A DNA stretch of 64,000 nt from CAXMQS01 sp964195995 (lineage in GTDB: Bacteria; Actinomycetota; Acidimicrobiia; Spongiisociales; JAOTWH01): assembly GCA_964195995.1 (NCBI GenBank), contig CAXMQS010000094.1, positions 1-64,000 on the forward strand, written 5' to 3'. Made by a program: the position numbers and the translations under genes. Positions 52,410-61,139 of this stretch are shown here, one piece after another. Within the stretch, counting starts at the first letter, position 1; every line of letters starts with the position of its first letter. The notes beneath the pieces are model-generated. The model worked only from the letters and a program-made list of their open reading frames with translations. It made no database searches and was not told where the DNA came from.

Positions 52410-53947
52410 AGGTCGCCTCCGGCCTTGGCGGCATGGCCGCTGCTCCCCACCACCTCGCCGCCGAGGCGGCACTAGCCGTCATGGCGGAGGGAGGAAGCGC
52501 CGCCGACGGAGCTATCGCCGCCAATGCAGTGCTCGGCGTGGTCCTCCCGGAAACCTGCGGGCCCGGCGGCGACCTCTTCGCACTGGTCCACCAGCCAGGG
52601 CAAGCAGCACCAGCCTGCCTCAACTCCTCTGGCCGTGCCGGCTCCGGAGCCTCAGCAGAAGAACTCCGGGCACAGGGACACGACGCCATTCCCTTTCGAG
52701 GCCCATGGGCAGTAACGGTTCCGGGATGCGTCGACGGATGGGAGGCTCTTACCGGGCGGTTCGGGGCAGTGCCGCTAAGCCAGGCGCTGCGCCCCGCGAT
52801 CGAACTCTGCGCCGGATTCGAGGCCTCGCCGGAGTTGGCGGCTGCCCTGGGGCGGGCGCAGGAATGGCTTGCCAAGACGCCGTCAGCGTCGGAGCTCTAC
52901 CCAAACGGGTCGCCCCCACTTCCCGGCGACACCTTGAGCCGGCCCCTTCTCGAGGCGACCCTAGGAACGATCGCGGAGGGCGGACGCGAATCCTTCTTCG
53001 CTCATGTCGGACCTGAGATCACAGATGCCACCGGGGGCCGGATAGCACCTGCCGACTACGGCCGCGTCCAGTCCGACTGGGTAGATCCGATAGGCATCGA
53101 CGTGTTCGGCCGAACGGCCTGGACGGTTCCCCCCAACAGCCAGGGATACCTGACACTCGCTGCCGCCGCGATCTTCGAGAGGCTCGACGTCGGGAGCGAC
53201 CATGCCGACCCGGCGTTTCAGCACGGGCTCATCGAGGCCTACCGCGCAGTGTCATGGGAGCGCAATGACGTCGTAGCCGACCCGACCACCGCGCCGCCCA
53301 TCGACCTACTGGACCGCCGGCGCCTCGACGAGCGGGCCGACTCCATCGGCCTGGCGACACGGGCGGAGTGGCCGGACACTCCCGAAGCAAGGGTTGGGAC
53401 CGCCTACCTGTGTGTCATTGACGCCAGCGGGCTGGGTGTCTCACTGATCCAGTCCAACTACACCGGCATCGGCAGCGGCCTATCTGCTGGGGGCACCGGT
53501 GTCTTTCTGCAGAGTCGCGGCGCCGGCTTCAACCTGAGGGCCGGTCACGCCAACGAGCTGGCTCCGGGCAACCGCCCGTTGCACACCCTGGCGCCAACGC
53601 TGTGGACCCGGTCCGGCCAGCTCGACACCTTGCTCGGAACCCGCGGCGGGCATGTGCAGCCACAGCTGCTGCTGCAGATGGCGGCGCTGCGGATGGTGGC
53701 GGGACTCGATGCGGCCGCCGCCCAAGCCGCACCACGGTGGACGCTCGACGAACTGGCAGGCACGCCGCCCGTTCGCGTCGAGCCCGGATTCCCCGAGGGA
53801 CTGGCAGACCGCGGTCACTCCGTCGAGGTCACTACTGGTCCGATGGAGGGCTGGGGACCGGTCTCCGTGATCGAGCTCGATGCCAGCGACAGACGCACCG
53901 GGGCCGCCGATCCACGGGTCTCTACGGCGGCGGTCGTCGCGGACTGA
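52406..53947 (+). CDS. ggt: Gamma-glutamyltransferase family protein
   Basis: A 513-residue Ntn-hydrolase. GSAADGAIAANAVLGVVLPETCGPGGD is the family N-terminal region; the self-cleavage and catalytic Thr is in ARVGTAYLCVID, followed by the TGIGSGLSAGGTGVFLQSRGAGF loop and HTLAPTLW. Cleavage would give large and small subunits. I see no N-terminal signal peptide, so it may be cytoplasmic, unlike periplasmic GGTs. Substrate could be glutathione-like or another gamma-glutamyl amide. Follows the unknown 207-residue gene with a 4-bp overlap. Confidence 0.9.
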   Translation: MKVASGLGGMAAAPHHLAAEAALAVMAEGGSAADGAIAANAVLGVVLPETCGPGGDLFALVHQPGQAAPACLNSSGRAGSGASAEELRAQGHDAIPFRGPWAVTVPGCVDGWEALTGRFGAVPLSQALRPAIELCAGFEASPELAAALGRAQEWLAKTPSASELYPNGSPPLPGDTLSRPLLEATLGTIAEGGRESFFAHVGPEITDATGGRIAPADYGRVQSDWVDPIGIDVFGRTAWTVPPNSQGYLTLAAAAIFERLDVGSDHADPAFQHGLIEAYRAVSWERNDVVADPTTAPPIDLLDRRRLDERADSIGLATRAEWPDTPEARVGTAYLCVIDASGLGVSLIQSNYTGIGSGLSAGGTGVFLQSRGAGFNLRAGHANELAPGNRPLHTLAPTLWTRSGQLDTLLGTRGGHVQPQLLLQMAALRMVAGLDAAAAQAAPRWTLDELAGTPPVRVEPGFPEGLADRGHSVEVTTGPMEGWGPVSVIELDASDRRTGAADPRVSTAAVVAD

Positions 53948-54961
53948 TCAGCCGCGGATGTCGGCGACGAGGGCCTCCCAGCCATCGTCGTCAAGCGCCG
54001 GCGGCACAACGGTGTAGAGCCCGACTCGTTGCACCCGATCGCCGTAACGGGCCCTGATCCTGTCGCCGATCTCGCCGACGGGCGCCGTGATCGCGATCTC
54101 GTCGAGCACCTCGTCCGTGATCAGCTCGAGCATCCCGGCCCACTCTCCCCGCTTCGACATCATGTTGAGGGTTGGCCCGAAGTCCCAACCGTGAGCCTCG
54201 AGAACTCCTGCGTAGGCGGGTGTCGAGGCGTAGAAGGCGATCTGCTGTCTGGTGACATCTACGGCAGCCGCCATCTCCTCTTCGTTGTGGCCGGTGATAA
54301 CGAACGTCGTCACCACAAAGTCAACATCCGAGAGAGAGCGCCCGGCTTTGGCTGCACCAGCGGACATCGCCGGTAGCACCACGTCGTCGAGATATTTCAC
54401 CGTGTGAAAGGGGTGCGCGTGGAAACCCTGGCACACCTCGCCCGCAAGCCGTGACATGTATTCCCCTACGCCCGCGATGTATATCGGGATGTCGGGGTGG
54501 GCGATGGGGCCAGGATCGAAGAAGGGAGTCATGAGACGAAAGGAGTAGTAATCGCCGTCGAAGTCGAGCTTGGCTCCGTCCTGGAAGGTCGCCCATATGG
54601 CGCGCAGCGCCGCGATGTACTCGCGCATCTGCGGGCCCGGCTTGCCCCACGGCATGCTGAATCGTCTCGTGATGTGGGCTCGGATTTGGGTGCCGAGACC
54701 GAGTAGGAATCGACCCTCGCTCAGCGCAGCAAGATCCCACGCCGTGTAGGCGACGGTCATGGGTGATCTGGCGAAAGCCACCGCTATGGCCGTCCCCAGC
54801 TGGATTCGCTCGGTCTCGGCCGCTGCCGTGACCAGAGGGAGGAAGGGATCGTGGGCAGTATCCGCCGTGAACAGGCCGTCGTATCCGAGACGCTCGGCCC
54901 GTGCCCCCATTCCCTTGGTGTATTTGACGGGGCCCGGCGCGACGTAGAAATCGGTCTTCAC
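53948..54961 (-). CDS. LLM-class F420-dependent oxidoreductase
   Basis: A 337-residue luciferase-like (LLM) TIM-barrel protein. VKTDFYVAPGPVKY opens the domain, YDGLFTADTAHDPFLPL and LGTAIAVAFARSP are the cofactor/substrate segments, and LGLGTQIRAHITRRF is the later conserved stretch. Such proteins in actinobacteria commonly use F420; the cofactor is inferred. GTG at 54961 begins the domain; the frame remains open to 55069. Ends 1 bp from the convergent GGT stop. Confidence 0.88.
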   Translation of the reverse strand: MKTDFYVAPGPVKYTKGMGARAERLGYDGLFTADTAHDPFLPLVTAAAETERIQLGTAIAVAFARSPMTVAYTAWDLAALSEGRFLLGLGTQIRAHITRRFSMPWGKPGPQMREYIAALRAIWATFQDGAKLDFDGDYYSFRLMTPFFDPGPIAHPDIPIYIAGVGEYMSRLAGEVCQGFHAHPFHTVKYLDDVVLPAMSAGAAKAGRSLSDVDFVVTTFVITGHNEEEMAAAVDVTRQQIAFYASTPAYAGVLEAHGWDFGPTLNMMSKRGEWAGMLELITDEVLDEIAITAPVGEIGDRIRARYGDRVQRVGLYTVVPPALDDDGWEALVADIRG

Positions 54962-55062
54962 GACGGCCAATCCTACGGCGGGTTGCGCCCGGGATGGCAG
55001 CCACCTAGCCTCCAGGCACCCCACATTGTTGCGACCGCGCTGGCTCGCGCACAGGAGGCGGA

Positions 55063-55827
55063 GTGCCAAGATCCGTAGCCCTCACGGGTCTAATAATCAT
55101 CGTGTCTCTATCCATGGTTGGCTTTGCCGCGTTCTCGTCGGGGGGCACGGTCGCTCCAACTGGGGTCGACCTTCCGGGGATCGACGCCTCCGCCGCCGCC
55201 GCGGTGTTCGCGGCTCCGCTCGTGCCGCTGGCCGAACCGGAGCCATCTCCGGCGCCGCTACCACCACAGCGAGCACCTCTGGGGCGTAGTGCGCTGGAAC
55301 CGGCGGCGTCCACCACCACTACAACGACGCCACCGACGACGACCACGACGAAACCCCCGACAACGACTTCGCCTCCGACGACGGCGGCGGCGACGACAAC
55401 TGTTCCTCCTGCAACTGTTCCTCCGACAACTGTGCCGCCGACAACTGTTCCGCCGACGACCGTGCCGCCGGCCACAGCACCCCCAACCACCTCCTGGCCG
55501 CCGGCCGTTGAGCAGTGGCGTGGGCTGGTCTCCGGCTACTTCTCAGGGGCTCGCGTCGAGGAAGCGCTCGCCATCATCAGCTGCGAGAGCAACGGCGACG
55601 CCAGCGTTACCAACCCGACTTCCGGCGCCGCCGGCCTCTTCCAGTTCATGGCCTCGACATGGAATTGGGTCGCAGGCGAGGCCGGCCTCGACTCCTACGC
55701 CAGCGGGGCGCCCTACGACCCGGCCGCCAACTCCGCGGCCGCCGCCTGGCTGGTACAGCGCTCGATTGACACCAACCACGCTGGGGGGCCATGGGGCCAC
55801 TGGAGTTGTCGTAGGGTGTTGGGATGA
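55063..55827 (+). CDS. Secreted lytic transglycosylase-like protein with Pro/Thr linker
   Basis: A 254-residue exported protein. Residues 5-25 are a signal or anchor helix. Residues 85-143 are a Thr/Pro-rich linker of 5-residue PPTTV-like repeats, probably spanning the wall. Residues 148-254 are an SLT/lysozyme-like domain with the catalytic Glu in IISCESNGDAS and GLFQFMASTW. GTG at 55063 has AGGAGG upstream. The stop overlaps the HhH gene start as ATGA. Expected to cleave peptidoglycan glycan strands. Confidence 0.88.
   Translation: MPRSVALTGLIIIVSLSMVGFAAFSSGGTVAPTGVDLPGIDASAAAAVFAAPLVPLAEPEPSPAPLPPQRAPLGRSALEPAASTTTTTTPPTTTTTKPPTTTSPPTTAAATTTVPPATVPPTTVPPTTVPPTTVPPATAPPTTSWPPAVEQWRGLVSGYFSGARVEEALAIISCESNGDASVTNPTSGAAGLFQFMASTWNWVAGEAGLDSYASGAPYDPAANSAAAAWLVQRSIDTNHAGGPWGHWSCRRVLG
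55398..55472. repeat. Five 15-bp tandem repeats in the Pro/Thr linker
   Basis: Five imperfect units of the form aactgttcctccgac encode the TV(P)PT-type linker of the transglycosylase. Reading frame is kept, so copy number can change without breaking the gene. Variable-length cell-wall linkers of this kind are common. Confidence 0.9.
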
Positions 55828-56180
55828 GACGCCTCGTTCGATTCGTTGGACTCGTCACAGGAGTGGCCGCCGTCGCCTACCTGATGCGCGACAAGCTGGT
55901 CCGGATCCCCGAAGACCCAACCCCTCCCCCTCACTTCAAAGCCGACAGCCCCAACGGCGAGACGGCAGCACCGGTGAAGGCGACGCGGGCCATGCTCGCC
56001 GACGATCTCACCGAGATCAACGGCATCGGACCCGCCTACTCCAAGCGCCTCGCCGACGCCGGTATCACGACCTTTGCCGAACTGATCGCCGCCGATGTTG
56101 CGGCAACTGCCGAGGCGGTTGACGTCAGCGAAGATCAGGTGGCGGGTTGGGCGGACCAGGCTCGACTGCGTCTGACCTAA
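55824..56180 (+). CDS. Membrane-anchored helix-hairpin-helix protein
   Basis: A 118-residue protein: one N-terminal hydrophobic helix (residues 6-21), a Pro-rich linker, then a helix-hairpin-helix domain (DDLTEINGIGPAYSKRLADAGITTFAEL) of the type found in DUF4332-like and other GIGP proteins. HhH motifs often bind DNA or ATP-independent nucleic acid structures, but a membrane anchor makes another role possible. Overlaps the transglycosylase by 4 bp; rlmN starts 3 bp after its stop. Confidence 0.8.
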   Translation: MRRLVRFVGLVTGVAAVAYLMRDKLVRIPEDPTPPPHFKADSPNGETAAPVKATRAMLADDLTEINGIGPAYSKRLADAGITTFAELIAADVAATAEAVDVSEDQVAGWADQARLRLT

Positions 56181-56183
56181 CCA

Positions 56184-57209
56184 GTGACCTCTCCCTATCT
56201 GGTGGCGCCTGAGGAGCTGGCCTCACTCCTCCCAGACGAACCAGGCTTTAGGGCCCGCCAACTGTCCGAGTGGCTCTATCAACATCCAGTGCTGACGTCA
56301 GACATGATGACCAACCTCTCCCAGGAGCTGCGGTCGAGCCTCCAGCCGCTATGGCCTTTCGCCATCGAAATCGAACAGGAGGGCGACCGCGGCGCAACAC
56401 GCAAGTGGCTGTTGCGGGCACCCGACGGTGCCTCGATCGAAGCCGTGCTCATGGGTTATGACGAGCGCACGACCCTGTGCATCTCCAGTCAGGCTGGATG
56501 CGCCATGGCGTGCACTTTCTGCGCCACCGGTCAGTTCGGCTTCGAACGCCACCTGAACGCAGGAGAGATAACCGCCCAGGTGGCACTTGCCGAGGCGTCA
56601 CTGAAGGCACGGTCGTTGCCGGACTCGCCGCAACGCGTCAGCAACATCGTGTTCATGGGCATGGGCGAGCCACTAGCCAACTACGCCCACCTGCGCGAGT
56701 CGCTGCGCCGGCTCATCGAAGTCATGGGCAGATCAGCACGGTCGATAACGGTGTCGACCGTTGGTGTCGTTCCGGGGATCCGCCGCCTGGCAGCTGAGCC
56801 GTGGCCGGTCAACCTCGCGATCAGCCTCCACGCTGCGGACGATGTCCTCCGCTCGTCGTTGGTCCCCCTCAACGACCGCTACCCGCTCGAGTCCGTGATA
56901 TTGGCCGGCGTCGAGTTCTTCGAGGCCAAGGGCAGGCGCGTTTCGATCGAGTGGACCTTGATGAATGGCGTCAACGATTCTGATGAGCAAGCCGTGAAGT
57001 TGGCGGCGATAGCACACCGCATGAAGGCGCACGTCAACGTGATAGCCCTCAATCCGACACCCCTGACAGAGCACACCGCCCCCTCGCGAGAGACCGTCGC
57101 CAGATTCGTCGAAACCGCTCGCTCGAACGGAGCCAACGTGACCGTGCGAGACACGAGGGGGCGCGATATCGATGCCGCCTGCGGTCAGCTGCGTGCCAGA
57201 TCGGTATAG
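56184..57209 (+). CDS. rlmN: Dual-specificity RNA methyltransferase RlmN
   Basis: A 341-residue radical SAM enzyme that methylates C2 of A2503 in 23S rRNA and A37 in some tRNAs. The [4Fe-4S] motif is CAMACTFCATG (C-x3-C-x2-C), NIVFMGMGEPLANY follows, and the helper cysteines are in ARSNGANVTVRDTRGRDIDAACGQL. The start is GTG at 56184, 3 bp after the HhH gene. Length is normal. Confidence 0.96.
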   Translation: MTSPYLVAPEELASLLPDEPGFRARQLSEWLYQHPVLTSDMMTNLSQELRSSLQPLWPFAIEIEQEGDRGATRKWLLRAPDGASIEAVLMGYDERTTLCISSQAGCAMACTFCATGQFGFERHLNAGEITAQVALAEASLKARSLPDSPQRVSNIVFMGMGEPLANYAHLRESLRRLIEVMGRSARSITVSTVGVVPGIRRLAAEPWPVNLAISLHAADDVLRSSLVPLNDRYPLESVILAGVEFFEAKGRRVSIEWTLMNGVNDSDEQAVKLAAIAHRMKAHVNVIALNPTPLTEHTAPSRETVARFVETARSNGANVTVRDTRGRDIDAACGQLRARSV

Positions 57210-57219
57210 GGTTCGCCTC

Positions 57220-57687
57220 ATGACAACCAAACACCTTCGTTCCGGAGAGCCGGCTCCTGCGTTCAAGGCATCCGACCACACTGGTGCCATGACCGCCCTC
57301 AGCGACTTTGCCGGCTCCAAGCTCATCATGTACTTCTACCCCAAGGCCTTCACCCCGGGCTGTACCGCCGAGTCCTGCGACTTTCGCGATAACCACGAGT
57401 CGCTATCTGCAGCCGGCTACCAGATCGTCGGCATCAGTCCAGACGAGCCGAAGCGCCTCGCCGAGTTCAAATCAGAACACAACCTTTCATTTCCGTTGCT
57501 CTCCGATGAAGACCATTCGATAGCCAAGGCGTATGGCGCCTGGGGCACAAAGAAGAACTACGGCCGCGAGTACGAAGGCATGATCCGCTCGACATTCGCC
57601 ATCGGTGCCGACGGCACCATCGAGCACGCCTGGTACAACGTTCGCGCAAAAGGTCACGCCGCCAGAGTGACCCAAGAGCTGGCGTAG
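57220..57687 (+). CDS. bcp: Bcp/PrxQ-type thioredoxin-dependent peroxiredoxin
   Basis: A 155-residue peroxidase reducing H2O2 and organic peroxides. The peroxidatic Cys is in FYPKAFTPGCTAESCDFRD; the second Cys five residues later is the PrxQ resolving cysteine. ATG at 57220 begins the family N-terminus and is chosen over the frame from 57172, which overlaps rlmN. A terminator lies 92 bp downstream. Confidence 0.93.
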   Translation: MTTKHLRSGEPAPAFKASDHTGAMTALSDFAGSKLIMYFYPKAFTPGCTAESCDFRDNHESLSAAGYQIVGISPDEPKRLAEFKSEHNLSFPLLSDEDHSIAKAYGAWGTKKNYGREYEGMIRSTFAIGADGTIEHAWYNVRAKGHAARVTQELA

Positions 57688-57778
57688 TCTTCACAATCGT
57701 TTCACACCTGAGACACCTTTCCTTGACAGGGTCCGCATAGCTTTCTGAGTGCGGTCCCTCCTCCCAGGACTAGCCCGG

Positions 57779-57816
57779 AACCGGGTGCCCCAACAGGGCA
57801 CCCGGTTTCTTCTTGT
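57779..57816 (+). terminator. Rho-independent terminator
   Basis: A perfect 12-bp stem aaccgggtgccc / gggcacccggtt with a 5-nt loop (57779-57807), followed by tcttctt. It ends transcription of the 55063-57687 gene series. The stem is symmetrical enough to work in both directions, though the plus-strand T tract points right. Confidence 0.85.
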
Positions 57817-57822
57817 CAACCA

Positions 57823-58377
57823 GTGCTTACAATTGCAAGCACCTTGGATGCGACGGCAGAGACCCCACACGGATACCCGATCGAATTGGAGAGTTCGATC
57901 GGGCTCGCCGACGGCCGTCGGCTCGCGGTGCGACCCGTTATCCCAGGCGACGCCGCCCTGCTGCGCGCCGAGTTCGAGAACGCAGACGACGAGACGCTCC
58001 GTCTGCGCTTCCTGACCCCACGCCCCCAGCTTGACGAGCATCATCTCACCCGCCTGGTCACAGTCGATTACGTGTGGCGCCTTGCCTTGACCGCATGGGA
58101 TGGTGTCGAGCCTGTCGCCATCGCCCGCTACGAAGGGGAAGCCGATGCTGCCAGCGCCGAGGTGGCCTTCGTTGTCAAGCCCTCATATCGAAGGCTGGGC
58201 GTTGCCTCTGGTTTGGTCGCTCTCTTGGAGAAGGCCGCGGTCGCCGCCGGCATCTCAGAGTTCACGGCGACGTTCCTGGCATCGAACCCGGGCGCCGCCG
58301 GCGTTCTCGCCAGGAGCGGATTCGCCGTCCCGACCACTCACGACGGCATAGGCGAGACCAGCAAACGGCTGACCTAA
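57823..58377 (+). CDS. GNAT-family N-acetyltransferase
   Basis: A 184-residue acetyltransferase. The acetyl-CoA site is VKPSYRRLGVASGLVALLEKA (V-x2-YRRLGVA), with the substrate strand before it (EVAFVV) and ATFLASNPGAAGVLARSGF in the last part. The start GTG at 57823 has no clear ribosome site and lies only 16 bp after the terminator, so a promoter inside or upstream of the terminator is implied. Substrate unknown. The stop overlaps the convergent oxidase stop. Confidence 0.85.
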   Translation: MLTIASTLDATAETPHGYPIELESSIGLADGRRLAVRPVIPGDAALLRAEFENADDETLRLRFLTPRPQLDEHHLTRLVTVDYVWRLALTAWDGVEPVAIARYEGEADAASAEVAFVVKPSYRRLGVASGLVALLEKAAVAAGISEFTATFLASNPGAAGVLARSGFAVPTTHDGIGETSKRLT

Positions 58378-59423
58378 GCGAGAAGCTCGCTGCCAATTTG
58401 ATCGACGGCCGTCACGCCACAAAGTGCCATGGCACGAGCGGTTTCTGACGTAAAGCCGTCGAGAACCGCAGCCACCCCCGCCTCTCCCCCCGTGGCCAGG
58501 CCCCACAGCACGGGACGGCCCAGCAGAACGGCATCAGCTCCCATCGCCAACGCCTTGACGACGTCGGTGCCGGTGCGAACTCCCCCGTCGACGAGCACCG
58601 CCGCTCGGTCGTCAACCGCTTCGACGACGGCACCGAGGGCGTCGGCCGTCGCCACTGCCGTGTCGAGTTGGCGACCGCCATGGTTGGAGACGACGACTCC
58701 GGCTGCGCCGGCATCGACCGCAACCAGGGCGTCGTCGGCGCGCAGCACCCCCTTCACCAGAACGGGAAGCCCACTCACGGACGCCAGCCACTGGATGTCG
58801 TCGGGTGTGAGATTGGGGTCGAAGGCCGCCGTCGCGAATGCGCCGAGCCCCGACCCTTCAACGTCGGGCACCTTCTCCTCGAAGTTCGCCATCGTCATCC
58901 CCTCGGGGAGGGTGAAGCTGTGGATCTCGTCGCGTCGCCTATTGCCGAGAACGGCCAGGTCGACTGTCAGCATGAGGGCCCCGTAACCAGCGGCGACGGC
59001 GCGCATCACGATGGCCTCGGTCAGCTCCCGATCCTTATGGATGTAGACCTGGAACCATCGGGGCGCAGTAGGAGCAGCTGCGGCCACATCCTCGAGCCGG
59101 ATCGTTCCCAGAGTCGACACCACCATCACGGCACCGGCGGCGGCCGAGCCACGAGCAGTCGCCGCCTCTCCGTCGGGGTCGCCAAGCCGGTGATATCCGG
59201 TTGGAGCGACAAGGACCGGAGCCCTCATCGAGAAACCGAGGATCTCCGTCGAGGTATCTACGACGGAGACATCCCGCAGCACATGAGGCAGCAGCTTGTG
59301 CCGCCGCCACGCGGCCACGTTGTCGGCCAATGTCAGTTCATCGTCGGCTCCGCCTGAGTAGTAGCTATAGGCGGTCGGCTCCATGACTGTCTTGGCTTGG
59401 CGCTGCAGGGCCTCTAGATCCAT
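58374..59423 (-). CDS. FMN-dependent alpha-hydroxy acid oxidase/dehydrogenase
   Basis: A 349-residue TIM-barrel flavoprotein of the L-lactate/glycolate oxidase family, oxidising an L-2-hydroxy acid to the keto acid. YYSGGADDELTLADN is the N-terminal substrate and FMN region, VLVAPTGYHRL the second strand, and the catalytic His is in VVSNHGGRQLDTAVATADAL, followed by DGGVRTGTDVVKALAMGADAVLLGRP. Normal length. Substrate uncertain: lactate, mandelate or others. Confidence 0.93.
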   Translation of the reverse strand: MDLEALQRQAKTVMEPTAYSYYSGGADDELTLADNVAAWRRHKLLPHVLRDVSVVDTSTEILGFSMRAPVLVAPTGYHRLGDPDGEAATARGSAAAGAVMVVSTLGTIRLEDVAAAAPTAPRWFQVYIHKDRELTEAIVMRAVAAGYGALMLTVDLAVLGNRRRDEIHSFTLPEGMTMANFEEKVPDVEGSGLGAFATAAFDPNLTPDDIQWLASVSGLPVLVKGVLRADDALVAVDAGAAGVVVSNHGGRQLDTAVATADALGAVVEAVDDRAAVLVDGGVRTGTDVVKALAMGADAVLLGRPVLWGLATGGEAGVAAVLDGFTSETARAMALCGVTAVDQIGSELLA

Positions 59424-59537
59424 GAACCCGAACCTAGGGGTCGAGTCGGGACCGCGCCAATGGGAGCACCGCTGAGCTGTCAGAGAATGGGAAACAAATG
59501 GAGTCGGAAATCCCTAGCCGCGGCCAAGGGGTGGCGT

Positions 59538-59777
59538 ATGGTGAAGATGATGAGCGCACTCGCCACAGAGGAAGAGGTCGCCAGCGACTGGGCGGACGAC
59601 CTCTGGAAACGGCCCGAACCCGACGCGGCACGCCTCGCTCGCTATCGCCTCCATGACCTTGACGAGCCATCGCACTACGTGCGCCGCTCGGCTCATCTCC
59701 CTCGGCTCACGCCCGAGAACAAGGAGTCAGGGTTCTTCTGGATGCGGATGCTGAGGCGTGCTTCCACCAGCCACTGA
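59538..59777 (+). CDS. Small hypothetical protein
   Basis: A 79-residue soluble protein with acidic N-terminus (MSALATEEEVASDWADDLW) and basic C-terminus (FFWMRMLRRAS). ATG at 59538 has AAGGGG six bases upstream; the frame opens at 59460. No family recognised. Tryptophan- and Arg/Asp-rich composition looks protein-like. Confidence 0.55.
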   Translation: MVKMMSALATEEEVASDWADDLWKRPEPDAARLARYRLHDLDEPSHYVRRSAHLPRLTPENKESGFFWMRMLRRASTSH

Positions 59778-59823
59778 CCTGACCGCGAAGTTGGAATCGG
59801 CTGGGTTCGGCTAGCTTCGTGCC

Positions 59824-60042
59824 ATGTGCAGAAGCATCAAGACGTTGCGCGACGCCGAGCAGGCGGCCACGGACGAAGACATCGAGGCTGCGGCGCTGCA
59901 GTTCGTACGCAAGATAAGCGGCTACCGCAAGCCATCTCAGGCCAACGAAGAGGTGTTCGGCATCGCAGTGGCCGACATCACTGCGGTCTCGAGGCGGCTC
60001 CTCGACAACTTGGTAGTGCGCCCAAGCCGGCCGCGTCACTGA
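59824..60042 (+). CDS. DUF2277 family protein
   Basis: A 72-residue protein matching DUF2277: CRSIKTLRDAEQAATDEDIEAAALQFVRKISGYRKPSQANEEVF, where MCR-IKTL, AAALQFVRK-SG and RKPS-AN are the family blocks. Function unknown. Short, cytoplasmic, convergent with the unknown 156-residue gene. Confidence 0.9.
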   Translation: MCRSIKTLRDAEQAATDEDIEAAALQFVRKISGYRKPSQANEEVFGIAVADITAVSRRLLDNLVVRPSRPRH

Positions 60043-60052
60043 AGGCGGCGGC

Positions 60053-60523
60053 CTAGACGATGCGGCCAAGCACCTCGTAGATAGCGGAGGATGGCTGGCC
60101 GGAATGAATCAAAAGGTTGGTGATGGGGTCGTTACCAAGCGTCCGGTGGTTGGCGATGGCCTCCAGTTCGGCGAGCGTCTCGCCGGGATCCTTCATCCCT
60201 ACCAGTAGGTCGAAGATCGTCCGCCGCTCGTAGGCGGCCTCCGTCAGCTTGGGAGCCACCGCCTTCGGCACGAGCACCTCGCCATAGGCAACGGTGATTG
60301 GCTTACGGCGCGTAGGGGGGTGGGTGACTGCTCCAACGGCCGACCAGCGCCGAACGCCGGAGGCGGCTCCATCTGCAAGGAGATTGAGGATCGCGGCACG
60401 GCACGCCAGGACCCCGTGGGGAAGAATCTGAGCGCTCAGATCTCCGCTCCACCGCATTGGCTCTCCCGTGTGGGGAAAGCCGATGGCTTCAAGTTTCCAC
60501 GCCATGTGCCCTCGGACCGACAT
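60053..60523 (-). CDS. Hypothetical protein
   Basis: A 156-residue protein that I do not recognise. It contains an N-terminal beta-rich part (AWKLEAIGFPHTGEPMRWSG), an Arg/Thr-rich patch (HPPTRRKPITVAYGEVLVP) and a helical C-terminus (FDLLVGMKDPGETLAELEAI). The frame starts at ATG 60523; ATG at 60505 is also possible. Divergent from the rhomboid gene. Confidence 0.6.
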   Translation of the reverse strand: MSVRGHMAWKLEAIGFPHTGEPMRWSGDLSAQILPHGVLACRAAILNLLADGAASGVRRWSAVGAVTHPPTRRKPITVAYGEVLVPKAVAPKLTEAAYERRTIFDLLVGMKDPGETLAELEAIANHRTLGNDPITNLLIHSGQPSSAIYEVLGRIV

Positions 60524-60581
60524 AGTACATGGAACCTAGCCGCCACGCACGGAGCCCCGCCAACGCACCTAGCCTCGGCGC

Positions 60582-61139
60582 ATGGACCGCGAATCCCCAA
60601 TACGCCTTGCTGCGATCGCTATCGGAGGCGCGCTGGCGCTGCTGTGGTCAGTTGAGATCGTGGACGCCATCGCCTTCGACGAGGCGCTGGACCGCCATGG
60701 CATCCTGCCGCGGACAGTCTCTGGCCTGGATGGCATCCTGTGGGCTCCCCTTCTGCACGGCGGGTTCGGTCACCTCGCCTCCAACTCAGCACCTTTCGCG
60801 GTGCTCGGTGCGCTCGTCATGACAGATGGCATCCGGCGATGGGGGGCCGTCACCGCCATTGTCGCTCTTGGCGGTGGGGCTCTCACTTGGGTGTTCGCTC
60901 GCTCCCGCATCCACATCGGCGTCAGCGGAGTCGTTTTTGGGTACCTCGGGTACCTCCTGGCTAAGGCCTACTTCACCAAGAGCCTCCGGTCGATCGTCAT
61001 CGCCCTCGTCGTCGGCGTGGTCTACGGCGGCGCCTTGATCGTCGGGCTCATACCCCGACCGGGCATTTCGTGGGAAGGCCACGCCTTCGGATTCATGGCC
61101 GGGATCGGGGCAGCCTTCGTGTTGCGACCAGAGAGCTAG
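60582..61139 (+). CDS. Rhomboid-family intramembrane serine protease
   Basis: A 185-residue membrane protein with six hydrophobic segments. The Ser nucleophile is in HIGVSGVVFGYLGYLL (G-x-S-G) on helix 4 and the His in WEGHAFGFMAGIGA on helix 6; HGGFGHLASN is the conserved loop after helix 1-2. A GxSG-His dyad is complete, so protease activity is likely. Shares its stop region with the convergent glycosyltransferase (CTAG). Confidence 0.9.
   Translation: MDRESPIRLAAIAIGGALALLWSVEIVDAIAFDEALDRHGILPRTVSGLDGILWAPLLHGGFGHLASNSAPFAVLGALVMTDGIRRWGAVTAIVALGGGALTWVFARSRIHIGVSGVVFGYLGYLLAKAYFTKSLRSIVIALVVGVVYGGALIVGLIPRPGISWEGHAFGFMAGIGAAFVLRPES

Noticed and set aside
55398..55472. Repeat array as CRISPR-like
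   Set aside because: Units are 15 bp, directly abutting and in frame within a Pro/Thr linker; there are no spacers.
57723..57755. TTGACA at 57724 as a promoter for the GNAT gene
   Set aside because: No acceptable -10 box at 16-18 bp, and the terminator hairpin lies between it and the gene.
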